Positions 1-7,565 of a stretch of 8,277 nt of DNA are shown in pieces (position 1 is the first letter of the stretch; each line of letters begins with the position of its first letter). The notes under the pieces were generated by a model that ran no database searches, was not told the DNA's origin, and worked only from the letters and a program-made list of their open reading frames with translations. The DNA is from Porphyromonadaceae bacterium (GTDB lineage Bacteria > Bacteroidota > Bacteroidia > Bacteroidales > Tannerellaceae). Location of the stretch: contig DOZP01000191.1 in the NCBI GenBank assembly GCA_003517945.1, forward strand, positions 1,107 to 9,383, in the 5' to 3' direction. Position numbers and translations under genes: made by a program.

Positions 1-16
1 TCACTTCCGGTGAAAA

Positions 17-235
17 TCAATCCGGAATATGCGTTTTCTGCTCTTCGCGAAACGCACGGAAATCTTTCATGATTTCTTCTATTTCTTCAATAAAATAAGG
101 ATCTTTCACTTTTCCTTTTACGGTCTCATAATATTTTTCTATTGCAGGAAACGCACATATATCTTTACCGCGAAGAACAAAGTACGGCTCATCATTCTCC
201 ACGCATTGTTTAATCATTTGTATCGGATTCTTCAT
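17..235 (-). CDS. Small acidic hypothetical protein downstream of uvrA
   Basis: I do not recognise a named family for this 72-residue protein. It starts with MKNPIQMIKQ, has no signal peptide or membrane segment, and is rich in Asp, Glu and Lys, so it is probably a soluble cytoplasmic protein. A compact segment at residues 15-25 (DEPYFVLRGKD) looks like the conserved heart of a family. Residues 46-68 look like an amphipathic helix rich in Glu, Lys and Arg. There is one Cys in each of the first two segments (C11, C27), with no metal-binding pattern. The ATG lies 15 bases after the uvrA stop on the same strand, with no promoter or terminator between, so it is almost certainly translated from the uvrA transcript. 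A role linked to repair is only inferred from position. The TGA stop lies 16 bases from the window edge. That the gene is real is fairly sure; its function is unknown. Confidence 0.75.
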   Translation of the reverse strand: MKNPIQMIKQCVENDEPYFVLRGKDICAFPAIEKYYETVKGKVKDPYFIEEIEEIMKDFRAFREEQKTHIPD

Positions 236-250
236 CGTTGAAATTCTATT

Positions 251-3097
251 TTAATTACTTTTCAGTTCTTCGGCCAAAAAGGGAATCGTAAAGCTCTTTG
301 CTTTTGAAGCGACCATTTCTTCCGGAGTTCCGGTAAATACGACTTCGCCGCCCCCGCGCCCACCTTCGGGCCCCATATCAATGATATAATCAGCCGATTT
401 CACGATGTCCATATTATGTTCAATAATAATCACCGTATTTCCTTTATCCACCAGCTTGTTCAACACGCCGAGCAACACCCGTATATCATCAAAATGCAAT
501 CCGGTCGTAGGTTCATCCAGAATATATAAGGTCTTTCCCGTATCACGCTTTGATAACTCGGTAGCCAGCTTGACGCGCTGACTCTCACCTCCGGATAAAG
601 TAGTGGAAGGCTGGCCCAGTTTAATATACCCCAATCCGACATCCTGCAACACTTTTATTTTATTCAGAATAGCGGGAACATTTTCAAAAAATTCAACTGC
701 CATATTGATCGTCATATCAAGCACATCAGCGATTGATTTACCGCGGAAACGCACCTCAAGCGTCTCACGGTTATACCGTTTGCCGTGACAATCCTCACAG
801 GGCACATATACGTCCGGCAGGAAATTCATTTCGATCGTCTTGTAACCGTTTCCTTTACAGGTTTCACACCGGCCGCCCGAAACATTGAATGAAAAACGGC
901 CGGATTTATATCCCCGTATTTTCGACTCCGGAAGTTCCACAAACAAATTACGAATATCCGAGAATACACCTGTATAGGTTGCCGGATTGCTGCGCGGCGA
1001 ACGCCCTATCGGCGACTGATCCACATTAACGATCTTATCCGTATGTTCGATTCCCTCAATTGACTTATACTGTAACGGAGCCTCCAGCGAACGATAAAAA
1101 TGCTGACTCAGGATCGGTTGCAGCGTACTGCTTATCAACGTCGACTTACCGCTTCCCGACACACCGGTAATGCAGATCATCGTACCCAAAGGAAACGATA
1201 CATCAATTCCTTTCAGATTATTCCCGCCGGCCCCCCTCAATGTCAGGAAATGTCCGTTGCCCTTCCGTCTTGATGCAGGAATATCAATAGACTTACGTCC
1301 GTTCAGATAGGCAGAAGTTAACGTATCGGACTTCATCATCTCCTGCGGTGTTCCGGCAAACACAATTTCACCGCCGAGACGTCCTGCTTTCGGCCCCATA
1401 TCAACCACATAATCGGCATTCAGCATCGTATCCTTATCATGCTCCACCACGATCACCGAATTTCCCGCATCACGCAAATCTTTCAATGAATTGATCAGGC
1501 GCACATTATCGCGTTGGTGAAGACCGATACTCGGCTCATCCAGGATATAAAGCACATTTACCAGTTGGCTACCGATCTGCGTCGCCAGCCGTATACGCTG
1601 ACTTTCTCCGCCCGATAAGGTAGCCGAAGCCCTGTTCAGTGACAGATAATCAAGCCCGACATCCAACAGAAACTTTAACCGCGAACGCACCTCTTTTAAA
1701 ATCTCAGCAGCAATTTTAAGCTGTTGTCCGGACATCTTTTTATCAACGGACATCATCCATTTGTAAAGCTCCGACACATCCATTTCGGAAAGTTCGGCGA
1801 TATTTTTTCCACCTATAAAGTAATGCAACGCTTCTTTATTAAGGCGTTGCCCGTTACATTCGGGGCATACGGATGTACTGATAAACTGTCCCGCCCATTT
1901 CTGCGCCGACGCGGAAGCGTCATCATCCTGTTGCATCATGATGTATTTGGCTACTCCTTCATACGACAACATATAATTCGAATGACCTAAAGATTCATTA
2001 CTGATCTGCAGGCGCTCGTCCGTTCCGTTCATTATTTCATCAATCGCTTCTTCGGACAAGTCGCGGACAGGCGTCTTGATCGTCGCGCCATGCTTTTTAC
2101 ACAACGCGTCAATCTGCCAGAAAATCATTGAATTTTTATATTTACCGAGCGCAACGATCCCTCCCCCGTAAATACTCAGTGAAGGATCCGGAACAATCTT
2201 ATTCATATCCAGAAGATTAACCGTACCCAGTCCTTTGCACCGCGAACAAGCCCCATGCGGCGAATTAAACGAAAAATTATGAGGTGCGGGTTCACTATAG
2301 GAAAGGCCCGTAACCGGACACATCAGGCGACGGCTATAATATCGCATATCATCAGTATCCGCGTCCAACAGGATGATCAGTCCGTCTCCCTGCTTCATGG
2401 CCACACGCAGGCTCTCTTTCAGACGCTGATGTTCGGAACCGGTAACAAGCAGTTTATCAATTACAATCTCTATACTGTGCATTTTATAACGATCCAGTTT
2501 CATTCCATGACGAATCTCTTCCAGCTCACCGTCAACACGTACGTTCAGGTATCCCTTTTTACGTATTTGCTCAAACAACTCCCGGTAATGCCCTTTACGG
2601 TTTCGCACAACAGGCGCCAGTATATACGTTTTGCGATCCTTATAATCATTCAAAATCAATTCGAGTATCTGTTCTTCCGTATATTTTACCATCTTCTCCC
2701 CACTCAGGTACGAATACGCTTCACCGGCACGGGCAAACAACAAACGCATAAAATCATACACTTCGGTAGTCGTACCTACGGTAGAACGGGGATTACGGTT
2801 CGTCGTCTTCTGTTCGATAGAAATAACAGGACTCAGTCCGCTTATTTTATCAACGTCAGGCCGTTCGATATTTCCCAGAAAATTACGGGCATAGGCCGAA
2901 AAAGTTTCTATATAACGCCGTTGTCCTTCGGCAAATATCGTATCAAAAGCAAGCGAAGATTTACCGCTCCCGCTCATACCGGTAATGACGGATAATTTAT
3001 TCCGAGGTATATCAACGTCTATATTTTTCAGATTATGAACACGCGCGCCAAAAACGGATATAGATCCGTCTTCCATTATTTTTTTATTTCCAGACAT
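251..3097 (-). CDS. uvrA: UvrABC excinuclease subunit A (UvrA)
   Basis: UvrA is the damage-sensing ATPase of nucleotide excision repair; its dimer scans DNA in the cytoplasm and loads UvrB. The 948-residue length is normal. Both ABC modules are complete: Walker A at 40-48 (GMSGSGKSS) and 645-653 (GVSGSGKST), LSGGESQR signatures at 494-501 and 834-841, and Walker B segments at 517-522 (YILDEP) and 858-863. The insertion after the first Walker A (about 131-250) is present, as expected for a UvrB-binding UvrA rather than the shorter UvrA2 type. The C-terminal zinc finger is intact (C744/C747, C767/C770). The first zinc module has only three of the usual four cysteines (C260, C284, C287; T263 fills the fourth place). 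The start is uncertain: the ATG at 3097 follows a purine-rich tract containing AAGAAGGA, but Met8 would give a more usual N-terminus. The gene lies 69 bases after the transglycosylase gene. Confidence 0.98.
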   Translation of the reverse strand: MSGNKKIMEDGSISVFGARVHNLKNIDVDIPRNKLSVITGMSGSGKSSLAFDTIFAEGQRRYIETFSAYARNFLGNIERPDVDKISGLSPVISIEQKTTNRNPRSTVGTTTEVYDFMRLLFARAGEAYSYLSGEKMVKYTEEQILELILNDYKDRKTYILAPVVRNRKGHYRELFEQIRKKGYLNVRVDGELEEIRHGMKLDRYKMHSIEIVIDKLLVTGSEHQRLKESLRVAMKQGDGLIILLDADTDDMRYYSRRLMCPVTGLSYSEPAPHNFSFNSPHGACSRCKGLGTVNLLDMNKIVPDPSLSIYGGGIVALGKYKNSMIFWQIDALCKKHGATIKTPVRDLSEEAIDEIMNGTDERLQISNESLGHSNYMLSYEGVAKYIMMQQDDDASASAQKWAGQFISTSVCPECNGQRLNKEALHYFIGGKNIAELSEMDVSELYKWMMSVDKKMSGQQLKIAAEILKEVRSRLKFLLDVGLDYLSLNRASATLSGGESQRIRLATQIGSQLVNVLYILDEPSIGLHQRDNVRLINSLKDLRDAGNSVIVVEHDKDTMLNADYVVDMGPKAGRLGGEIVFAGTPQEMMKSDTLTSAYLNGRKSIDIPASRRKGNGHFLTLRGAGGNNLKGIDVSFPLGTMICITGVSGSGKSTLISSTLQPILSQHFYRSLEAPLQYKSIEGIEHTDKIVNVDQSPIGRSPRSNPATYTGVFSDIRNLFVELPESKIRGYKSGRFSFNVSGGRCETCKGNGYKTIEMNFLPDVYVPCEDCHGKRYNRETLEVRFRGKSIADVLDMTINMAVEFFENVPAILNKIKVLQDVGLGYIKLGQPSTTLSGGESQRVKLATELSKRDTGKTLYILDEPTTGLHFDDIRVLLGVLNKLVDKGNTVIIIEHNMDIVKSADYIIDMGPEGGRGGGEVVFTGTPEEMVASKAKSFTIPFLAEELKSN

Positions 3098-3125
3098 ATT
3101 CCTTCTTCTTTCTCTTTATCAACTT

Positions 3126-3171
3126 CATTCAAATAGCGTTTCTCTTCTATCAATCAAAACTGACAGTCAGT
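3126..3171 (-). promoter_or_regulatory. Possible weak uvrA promoter with adjoining palindrome
   Basis: Reading leftward, TTTTG (3155-3159) is followed after 19 bases by TATTTG (3130-3135). This resembles the Bacteroidota pattern of TTTG then TAnnTTTG, but the -7 box lacks the two-base spacer and so is imperfect. It would place the transcript start near 3126, about 29 bases before the uvrA ATG. A perfect palindrome, ACTGACAGTCAGT on the plus strand (3159-3171, six-base arms around one base), abuts the -33-like box and overlaps the stop codon of the upstream gene. An operator for a repair-gene regulator is conceivable but not shown. Confidence 0.3.
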
Positions 3172-4141
3172 CTACGACCCATCGCTTATCATGTACATAA
3201 CTATTGGGGGAATGATAATACAATGCATTTTTATACGGGATCAGGACTTCATATTTCCCGCCGCCTGTTACGAGCTTCGTATCTTTAAGCCACGGATTAA
3301 AATCTTTCAGATCGCGGTAAGTGATGTCATATTGCCGGGCAAAATCAACCAGGTCGGGAATATCCCTGTCGACCATAATTTCCTGACAATGAATCGGACG
3401 ATACAAATTTTCCGGCTTAAGGATAAACCCGTATTTATAAGGATGCTCAAATATCAGCTTAATCGCAAGCATACGATACGGATACCGGGTTGTCTCTTCC
3501 ACCAGATACAGGTTCAGGACAGATGTCTCCTGCTGCTTTTCTATCTGGCCCGATATACGTCCCATCCCGGCATTATACGAAGACGCAACCGTCAGCCAAT
3601 CTCCATATTTCCCATAAGCCTCATTCAGATATTTGCAGGCGGCCTCCGTCGATTTCGCAACATGACGCCGTTCATCGACCGTAGCCGTCACACGAAGCCC
3701 GTACTGCTTTCCGGTACTTTCCAAAAACTGCCACATACCCGCCGCACGCGCAGGAGACGTCGCCCTGGGGTCAAGAAGACTTTCAATAACCGCCAGATAC
3801 TTAAAATCATCCGGAATACCATTTGCCTTCAGAATAGGCTCAATAACCGGAAAATAACGATTGGCACGTTTGATAAGCAACATAGTGGAAGAGTGTAAGT
3901 ATGCAAAACTACTTAGCTCGCGATCCATTCCTTCATGCACATTGTAGCGGGTCAGATCTATTTCTTTTCCGCAGAAACGGATGAAAGAAGGCACTTCCGG
4001 CGAGACCGTAAACGAAGCCACCACCGGCGTTTCGTCTTCCACGGCAACGGAATCTTCATATCCGAAGAACATATAAACCGTCAGGCAACACACACAAACA
4101 CCTAAAAAACTTACAATCACACGAAACATCTTCATTTTCAT
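3167..4141 (-). CDS. MltD-like lytic transglycosylase, membrane-anchored
   Basis: This 324-residue protein has the SLT/MltD fold that cleaves the MurNAc-GlcNAc bond of peptidoglycan, leaving 1,6-anhydroMurNAc. The three family motifs are clear: the catalytic Glu in AVIES (E120, followed by S121), GMWQFL at 135-140, and SSYNAG at 187-192. Residues 6-26 form a hydrophobic segment with no clear signal-peptidase site, so an uncleaved anchor facing the periplasm is most likely. Residues 256-303 (from VDRDIPDLVDFA to VLIPYKN, with FNPWL at 281-285) look like a degenerate LysM-type wall-binding tail, common in Bacteroidota MltD-like proteins. Four ATGs crowd the start; three are in frame (Met1, Met3, Met5), so the exact start is uncertain by a few residues. 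It sits 53 bases after the sorted surface protein gene and 69 bases before uvrA. The fold is confident; naming it mltD itself would go too far. Confidence 0.93.
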   Translation of the reverse strand: MKMKMFRVIVSFLGVCVCCLTVYMFFGYEDSVAVEDETPVVASFTVSPEVPSFIRFCGKEIDLTRYNVHEGMDRELSSFAYLHSSTMLLIKRANRYFPVIEPILKANGIPDDFKYLAVIESLLDPRATSPARAAGMWQFLESTGKQYGLRVTATVDERRHVAKSTEAACKYLNEAYGKYGDWLTVASSYNAGMGRISGQIEKQQETSVLNLYLVEETTRYPYRMLAIKLIFEHPYKYGFILKPENLYRPIHCQEIMVDRDIPDLVDFARQYDITYRDLKDFNPWLKDTKLVTGGGKYEVLIPYKNALYYHSPNSYVHDKRWVVD

Positions 4142-4194
4142 TTCATTATTTTAAAAACCGGAACAAATAAGCGCCTGCCGTATTTCGCACGACT

Positions 4195-5592
4195 TTATTC
4201 CGCCGGATCAACTTCCGTTTGTATACCTTTCGTCCGGAAAACATTCACATCGCCTTTCCGGACACGTTTCCTGCCGTTCGTTCCCGTATATTCGATCAGG
4301 TAATAATAAGCGCCGGCCGGAACGTAGCTACCCCTGTATTTTCCGTCCCAACCCTGGGAAGGATCCGTCCATTGAAACAACTCCGTACCCCACCGGTTAA
4401 ATATCCAACCCCGGAAATTTACGACGGATCTGGACCGTACCCTGAATATATCATTAATACCGGGCGTGCAACCGGGAGAAAACGCGTTCGGGATCTCCAT
4501 CAGCGTCTCCGTTATCACAATATTGAAAGTCTCCCTGTATTCACATTTCTTTGAACGCGAACTGCTCACTTCCAGCTCCACCTGATAGACACCGTCCCTG
4601 TCAAACGTATAGACAAGATCTTCTCCGTTAAACCGGATCAATTCCATCGTATCGCCGCCTTCCTCCAACTTCAATATTTTCCATATAAATACGGATGCCA
4701 CCGGAATATTAGCATCAGCGCTGAATGTCACTTCTGTCGGAGCGAGCAACTCTCCTTCTCCTTCCGCCTGTACATTTCCGCCGGGTCCGGTATAAACGGA
4801 TATCGTATCCGTATATACCTCTATCGCCTGCGCCTCGTAAAAAATACGAACCGATTTTTCAACGCCAAAATGACGCGCAAACATATCCCCGGATACCTCA
4901 ATCTCCGTATCCGTCAGGATAAGCGGAAAATCCCGCTCAGAGACACCTGAAGGTCTGAATGTAGTGGCAAAAGGATCCGTATCAAACGTTTTTGAAACAC
5001 TTTCCGGCAGAAAATTCCGCATCGTTTCATTCCACTTCAGCGTTTCGTAACTTAGTTCAAACACGCGATTAATTTTTGTTGAAACACCGGAAGGCGTATA
5101 ATAAGTAATATCCCTGATATCCGCATCTCCCTCAAACCGTATACCCTCACATTCCTCAAAATCAGGCATAACCCGAAAACTACGTATATCCGGTTCATAC
5201 TTACTGTAATCTATTACCCAGACAAACCGGTTCATAAACCAGTTATCCCCGTTCTCCAGCACAAAATACCCGTATCCTTCTTCCACGCCGGTCACGACAG
5301 AGGTCGTACCGTTTTGCACGGAAGGCACTTCTTCGGAATCATTCTCACCCGCCTTTATTTTATAACGATACCATCGATGCGATGTGGAAGAAGACGTATA
5401 ACTTATCCGTACATTTTCCATGCCATAGACAAGATACACCTGTATCCTGTCCCTCGAATTATCATCAGCCATAACGGGAGTTCCCATTCCCCCCGTTACC
5501 GTATAATATTCCGTATCCTGTGCATACATAAAACAAGTGAACAGCATACACACAAAAAGCAAAGCAAACTTTCTTTTTCTATCTATATTCAT
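4195..5592 (-). CDS. Secreted PKD-like protein with type-B T9SS sorting domain
   Basis: This 465-residue protein starts with a signal peptide (positive MNIDRKRK, hydrophobic 9-22, likely cut after Ala24). Residues 25-280 are a beta-rich region that I cannot assign to a domain. About 285-362 resembles a PKD/Ig-like module (VTFSADANIPVASVFIWK, then DGVYQVELEV). About 365-453 is a gliding-motility-associated C-terminal domain (CHU_C / type-B sorting domain): IPNAFSPG at 367-374, NRWG at 399-402, WDG at 415-417 and VPAGAYYYLIEYTG at 424-437. Such domains direct cargo through the type IX secretion system to the cell surface. A 12-residue tail follows the domain's usual end. I chose the ATG at 5592 over the in-frame ATG at 5691 because a strong promoter lies between them and because the longer form would bury the signal peptide. 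It is the first gene of the leftward block. Its ligand or function is unknown. Confidence 0.9.
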   Translation of the reverse strand: MNIDRKRKFALLFVCMLFTCFMYAQDTEYYTVTGGMGTPVMADDNSRDRIQVYLVYGMENVRISYTSSSTSHRWYRYKIKAGENDSEEVPSVQNGTTSVVTGVEEGYGYFVLENGDNWFMNRFVWVIDYSKYEPDIRSFRVMPDFEECEGIRFEGDADIRDITYYTPSGVSTKINRVFELSYETLKWNETMRNFLPESVSKTFDTDPFATTFRPSGVSERDFPLILTDTEIEVSGDMFARHFGVEKSVRIFYEAQAIEVYTDTISVYTGPGGNVQAEGEGELLAPTEVTFSADANIPVASVFIWKILKLEEGGDTMELIRFNGEDLVYTFDRDGVYQVELEVSSSRSKKCEYRETFNIVITETLMEIPNAFSPGCTPGINDIFRVRSRSVVNFRGWIFNRWGTELFQWTDPSQGWDGKYRGSYVPAGAYYYLIEYTGTNGRKRVRKGDVNVFRTKGIQTEVDPAE

Positions 5593-5609
5593 AACACAAA
5601 ACAAGCCTC

Positions 5610-5641
5610 CAAAGTTACGAAATATATCAGTCAATAACAAA
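5610..5641 (-). promoter_or_regulatory. Leftward Bacteroidota-type promoter
   Basis: Reading leftward, TTTG (5638-5641) is followed after exactly 20 bases by TAACTTTG (5610-5617), a full match to the TAnnTTTG -7 box with a good -33 element. Transcription should begin near 5606, leaving a leader of about 14 bases before the ATG at 5592, with no Shine-Dalgarno sequence. This is the strongest regulatory match in the window and probably drives the sorted surface protein gene and the genes after it. Confidence 0.8.
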
Positions 5642-5648
5642 CACAACC

Positions 5649-5661
5649 ATTTTCCGAAAAT
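5649..5661. promoter_or_regulatory. Perfect 13-base palindrome between divergent promoters
   Basis: ATTTTCCGAAAAT has six-base arms around a single central C (5655). It lies between the two -33 elements, about 49 bases upstream of the predicted leftward start and about 58 upstream of the rightward one. That is a usual place for an activator shared by two promoters. A looser repeat, CATTTT (5648-5653) and AAAATG (5672-5677), encloses it. AT-rich palindromes arise easily by chance, so this is only a candidate operator. Confidence 0.35.
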
Positions 5662-5679
5662 AAAATATTCCAAAATGTT

Positions 5680-5709
5680 TCTGTTTTTCAATCATATATT
5701 GTACTTTTG
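5680..5709 (+). promoter_or_regulatory. Rightward Bacteroidota-type promoter
   Basis: TACTTTTG (5702-5709) fully matches the TAnnTTTG -7 box. The -33 element is weaker: TCTG at 5680-5683 with an 18-base spacer, against the usual TTTG and 19-21. Transcription should begin near 5713, giving a leader of about 35 AT-rich bases without a clear Shine-Dalgarno sequence before the ATG at 5748. It should drive the LysM-PBP1, barrel and following genes. Confidence 0.65.
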
Positions 5710-5747
5710 CCGGATAACTATATACAAACATTAATTTATATTAGTTT

Positions 5748-7565
5748 ATGAAAGGGATTATACTACTTGCATTAGTATGGGTATTTTGTTCAATTGCGAT
5801 AAACACCTCGGCACAAACCAACCGGCCTGCAATCAATAACGCAGAAGAAGAGGATATATTTTATCATACGGTAGAACGCGGACAAACCGTATATTCCATT
5901 GCAAAAATGTACGATGTAAAGCCCGGAGATATCCACCGGTTGAATTTCGGCAGTGACGAAACGATCAAAGCAGGCGACAAACTTAAAATTCCCCAGAAAA
6001 AAATCGCAAAGACATCCGTTTCCAAGCCGGACTCCGACGGTTCCTATATTTATCATACGATACAGGCAAGGGAGACATTATACGGCGTATCCAAACAATA
6101 CGGCATAAGCGGAGAAAGTATTGTGGAAGCCAATCCGGGCTTATCGCACAATAGCTTCTCAATAGGTAAAACCATCCGCATACCTGCCGGAGAAAAACAA
6201 AAACAAACGACGGAAATCGTAGAAAACCGGAAAGGGACAAAAGAAATCTATTATACCGTACCGGGAAAAGAAACGATGTACAATATCTGCAGAACTTTCA
6301 AAACATCCGAAAAAGAACTGCTAAAACTCAACCCCGAATTATCCGGAGGTCTGCGGACAGGCATGACACTCCGTATACCATTAAGAATCAACGAAAAAGA
6401 CATCCCCAAAGAAGCAGAGCCGGATGCCCGCGAAGTCAACGCGATATTGGATGCCAAACGTGAAATCAAACGTGTGAATGCCGCTAAAATAGCGCTGCTT
6501 TTACCTTATAATGCCGATAAAACAACATCGGTTAATGCGACCCGGGAACGTACGACCGAATTTTACGAAGGCATGCTGCTGGCCGTCGACAGTCTCCGCA
6601 ACATGGGATATTCAACCGAACTGTTTGTGTATGATATAGGTGATGATACGGCTATATTACAAAAAATACTGAAGACGGAAAGCCAGACTCTGGAAAAGGT
6701 GAATCTGATTATCGGAGGAGTATCCAACGAACAGATCAAATTAATCGCCGATTTTGCCAAAGCAAATAAAATCAAATATGTAATCCCGTTTACATCAAAA
6801 AATGATGAAGTGCTGAACAACGCATATATCTTCCAGGTAAACACGCCACCTGCCTATCTGTTTGCAAATGCCTCTTATGCAGGCGCTAACCTATTTGCCA
6901 AATACAATATCATATTCCTTGATACAAAAGACAAGGACAACCAGACCGATTTCATCCAAGAGTTTAAAAGAGACCTGAAAGAACGGAATATTTCTTACAA
7001 AGATGTGGTTTACGATGCGGAAAATTTCCCTGCAACAATACAAAACCAACTATCGACAACCAAACCGAATGTGCTCATGCCGATTTCAAGTTCACTGGAA
7101 GCATTAACAAAAATAAAGACCGTATTACGCATGATTGTGGATAAACAACCGGAATACGTTATCAACCTTTTCGGATATCCGATATGGCAAACCTATTCCA
7201 AAGAATGCCTGGATGATTTCCATGCGCTGGATACATATATCTACAGTTTATTTTATGCAGATAATATGAACCCGAACGTAAAGACGTTTTATGAAAATTA
7301 CAAACACTGGTACAGCAAAAATCCGGCATCAACCATCTATCCCAAATATTCCATGTTAGGTTTTGATACCGGCATGTTTTTCTTTGAAGCATTGCAAAAA
7401 TACGGCGTAAACTTTGAAAACAACCTGTCGGATATCGACTATAAGAGTTTACAGACCGGATTTAATTTCGAACGTGTAAACAATTGGGGCGGCTTCATCA
7501 ACACGAATATTTACATCATCCATTATAACAAAGATTACACAATCACGCGTTCCGACTTTAAATGA
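5748..7565 (+). CDS. Secreted triple-LysM protein with type-1 periplasmic-binding fold
   Basis: This 605-residue protein has a signal peptide (hydrophobic 3-19, likely cut after Ala22). Three LysM modules follow at about 38-82, 100-146 and 167-211; each begins with a Y/F-H/Y-T-V/I pattern and ends with (L/I)(K/R)IP. These should hold it to peptidoglycan in the periplasm. From about 245 to the end it resembles a type-1 periplasmic-binding protein (Leu/Ile/Val-binding-like): AAKIALLLPYN at 245-255, FYEGMLLAVDSL at 272-283, LIIGGVSN at 320-327, and YVIPFTS at 344-350. No permease or ATPase gene is near, so a transport role is unlikely. A sensor or a scaffold for wall enzymes is possible; LpoA of enterobacteria is a precedent for such a fold in wall control, but this is inference. 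Its stop overlaps the next start by four bases (ATGA). Proteins of this design are known in Bacteroidota but have no agreed function. Confidence 0.92.
   Translation: MKGIILLALVWVFCSIAINTSAQTNRPAINNAEEEDIFYHTVERGQTVYSIAKMYDVKPGDIHRLNFGSDETIKAGDKLKIPQKKIAKTSVSKPDSDGSYIYHTIQARETLYGVSKQYGISGESIVEANPGLSHNSFSIGKTIRIPAGEKQKQTTEIVENRKGTKEIYYTVPGKETMYNICRTFKTSEKELLKLNPELSGGLRTGMTLRIPLRINEKDIPKEAEPDAREVNAILDAKREIKRVNAAKIALLLPYNADKTTSVNATRERTTEFYEGMLLAVDSLRNMGYSTELFVYDIGDDTAILQKILKTESQTLEKVNLIIGGVSNEQIKLIADFAKANKIKYVIPFTSKNDEVLNNAYIFQVNTPPAYLFANASYAGANLFAKYNIIFLDTKDKDNQTDFIQEFKRDLKERNISYKDVVYDAENFPATIQNQLSTTKPNVLMPISSSLEALTKIKTVLRMIVDKQPEYVINLFGYPIWQTYSKECLDDFHALDTYIYSLFYADNMNPNVKTFYENYKHWYSKNPASTIYPKYSMLGFDTGMFFFEALQKYGVNFENNLSDIDYKSLQTGFNFERVNNWGGFINTNIYIIHYNKDYTITRSDFK

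Noticed and set aside
1..16. Possible hairpin TCAC...GTGA at the window edge as a terminator
   Set aside because: The stem is only four to five pairs and the run of T residues precedes the stem in the leftward direction instead of following it.
29..241. Open frame of 70 codons on the plus strand at the left edge
   Set aside because: It is antisense to the small gene after uvrA, and its Phe/Ile/Arg-rich product looks like a shadow of AT-rich coding sequence.
2255..2995. Open frame of 246 codons on the plus strand inside uvrA
   Set aside because: It lies wholly antisense to the clear uvrA coding region, and its product has no recognisable domain, signal or start context.
3159..3171. A classical LexA box ahead of uvrA
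   Set aside because: The palindrome has CTG-N5-CAG, unlike the enterobacterial CTG-N10-CAG or the Gram-positive GAAC-N4-GTTC; it is kept only as an unassigned candidate operator.
3191..3898. Open frame of 235 codons on the plus strand
   Set aside because: It is antisense to the transglycosylase gene and covers its catalytic motifs; the product is rich in Arg and Ile and resembles no family.
4066..4126. Lipoprotein signal in the transglycosylase N-terminus (LGVC, residues 13-16)
   Set aside because: Residues before Cys16 do not fit the usual Leu-Ala/Ser-Gly/Ala-Cys pattern, and the hydrophobic stretch runs on past it, so a membrane anchor is more likely.
4138..4146. Minimal two-codon upstream frame ATGAAATGA overlapping the transglycosylase start
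   Set aside because: It arises naturally from the repeated ATGAAA-type sequence at the start; nothing suggests it is translated or regulatory.
4142..4194. Promoter or terminator between the sorted protein and transglycosylase genes
   Set aside because: The TATTTG present lacks a -33 partner at the right spacing, and no stem-loop with a T-run was found.
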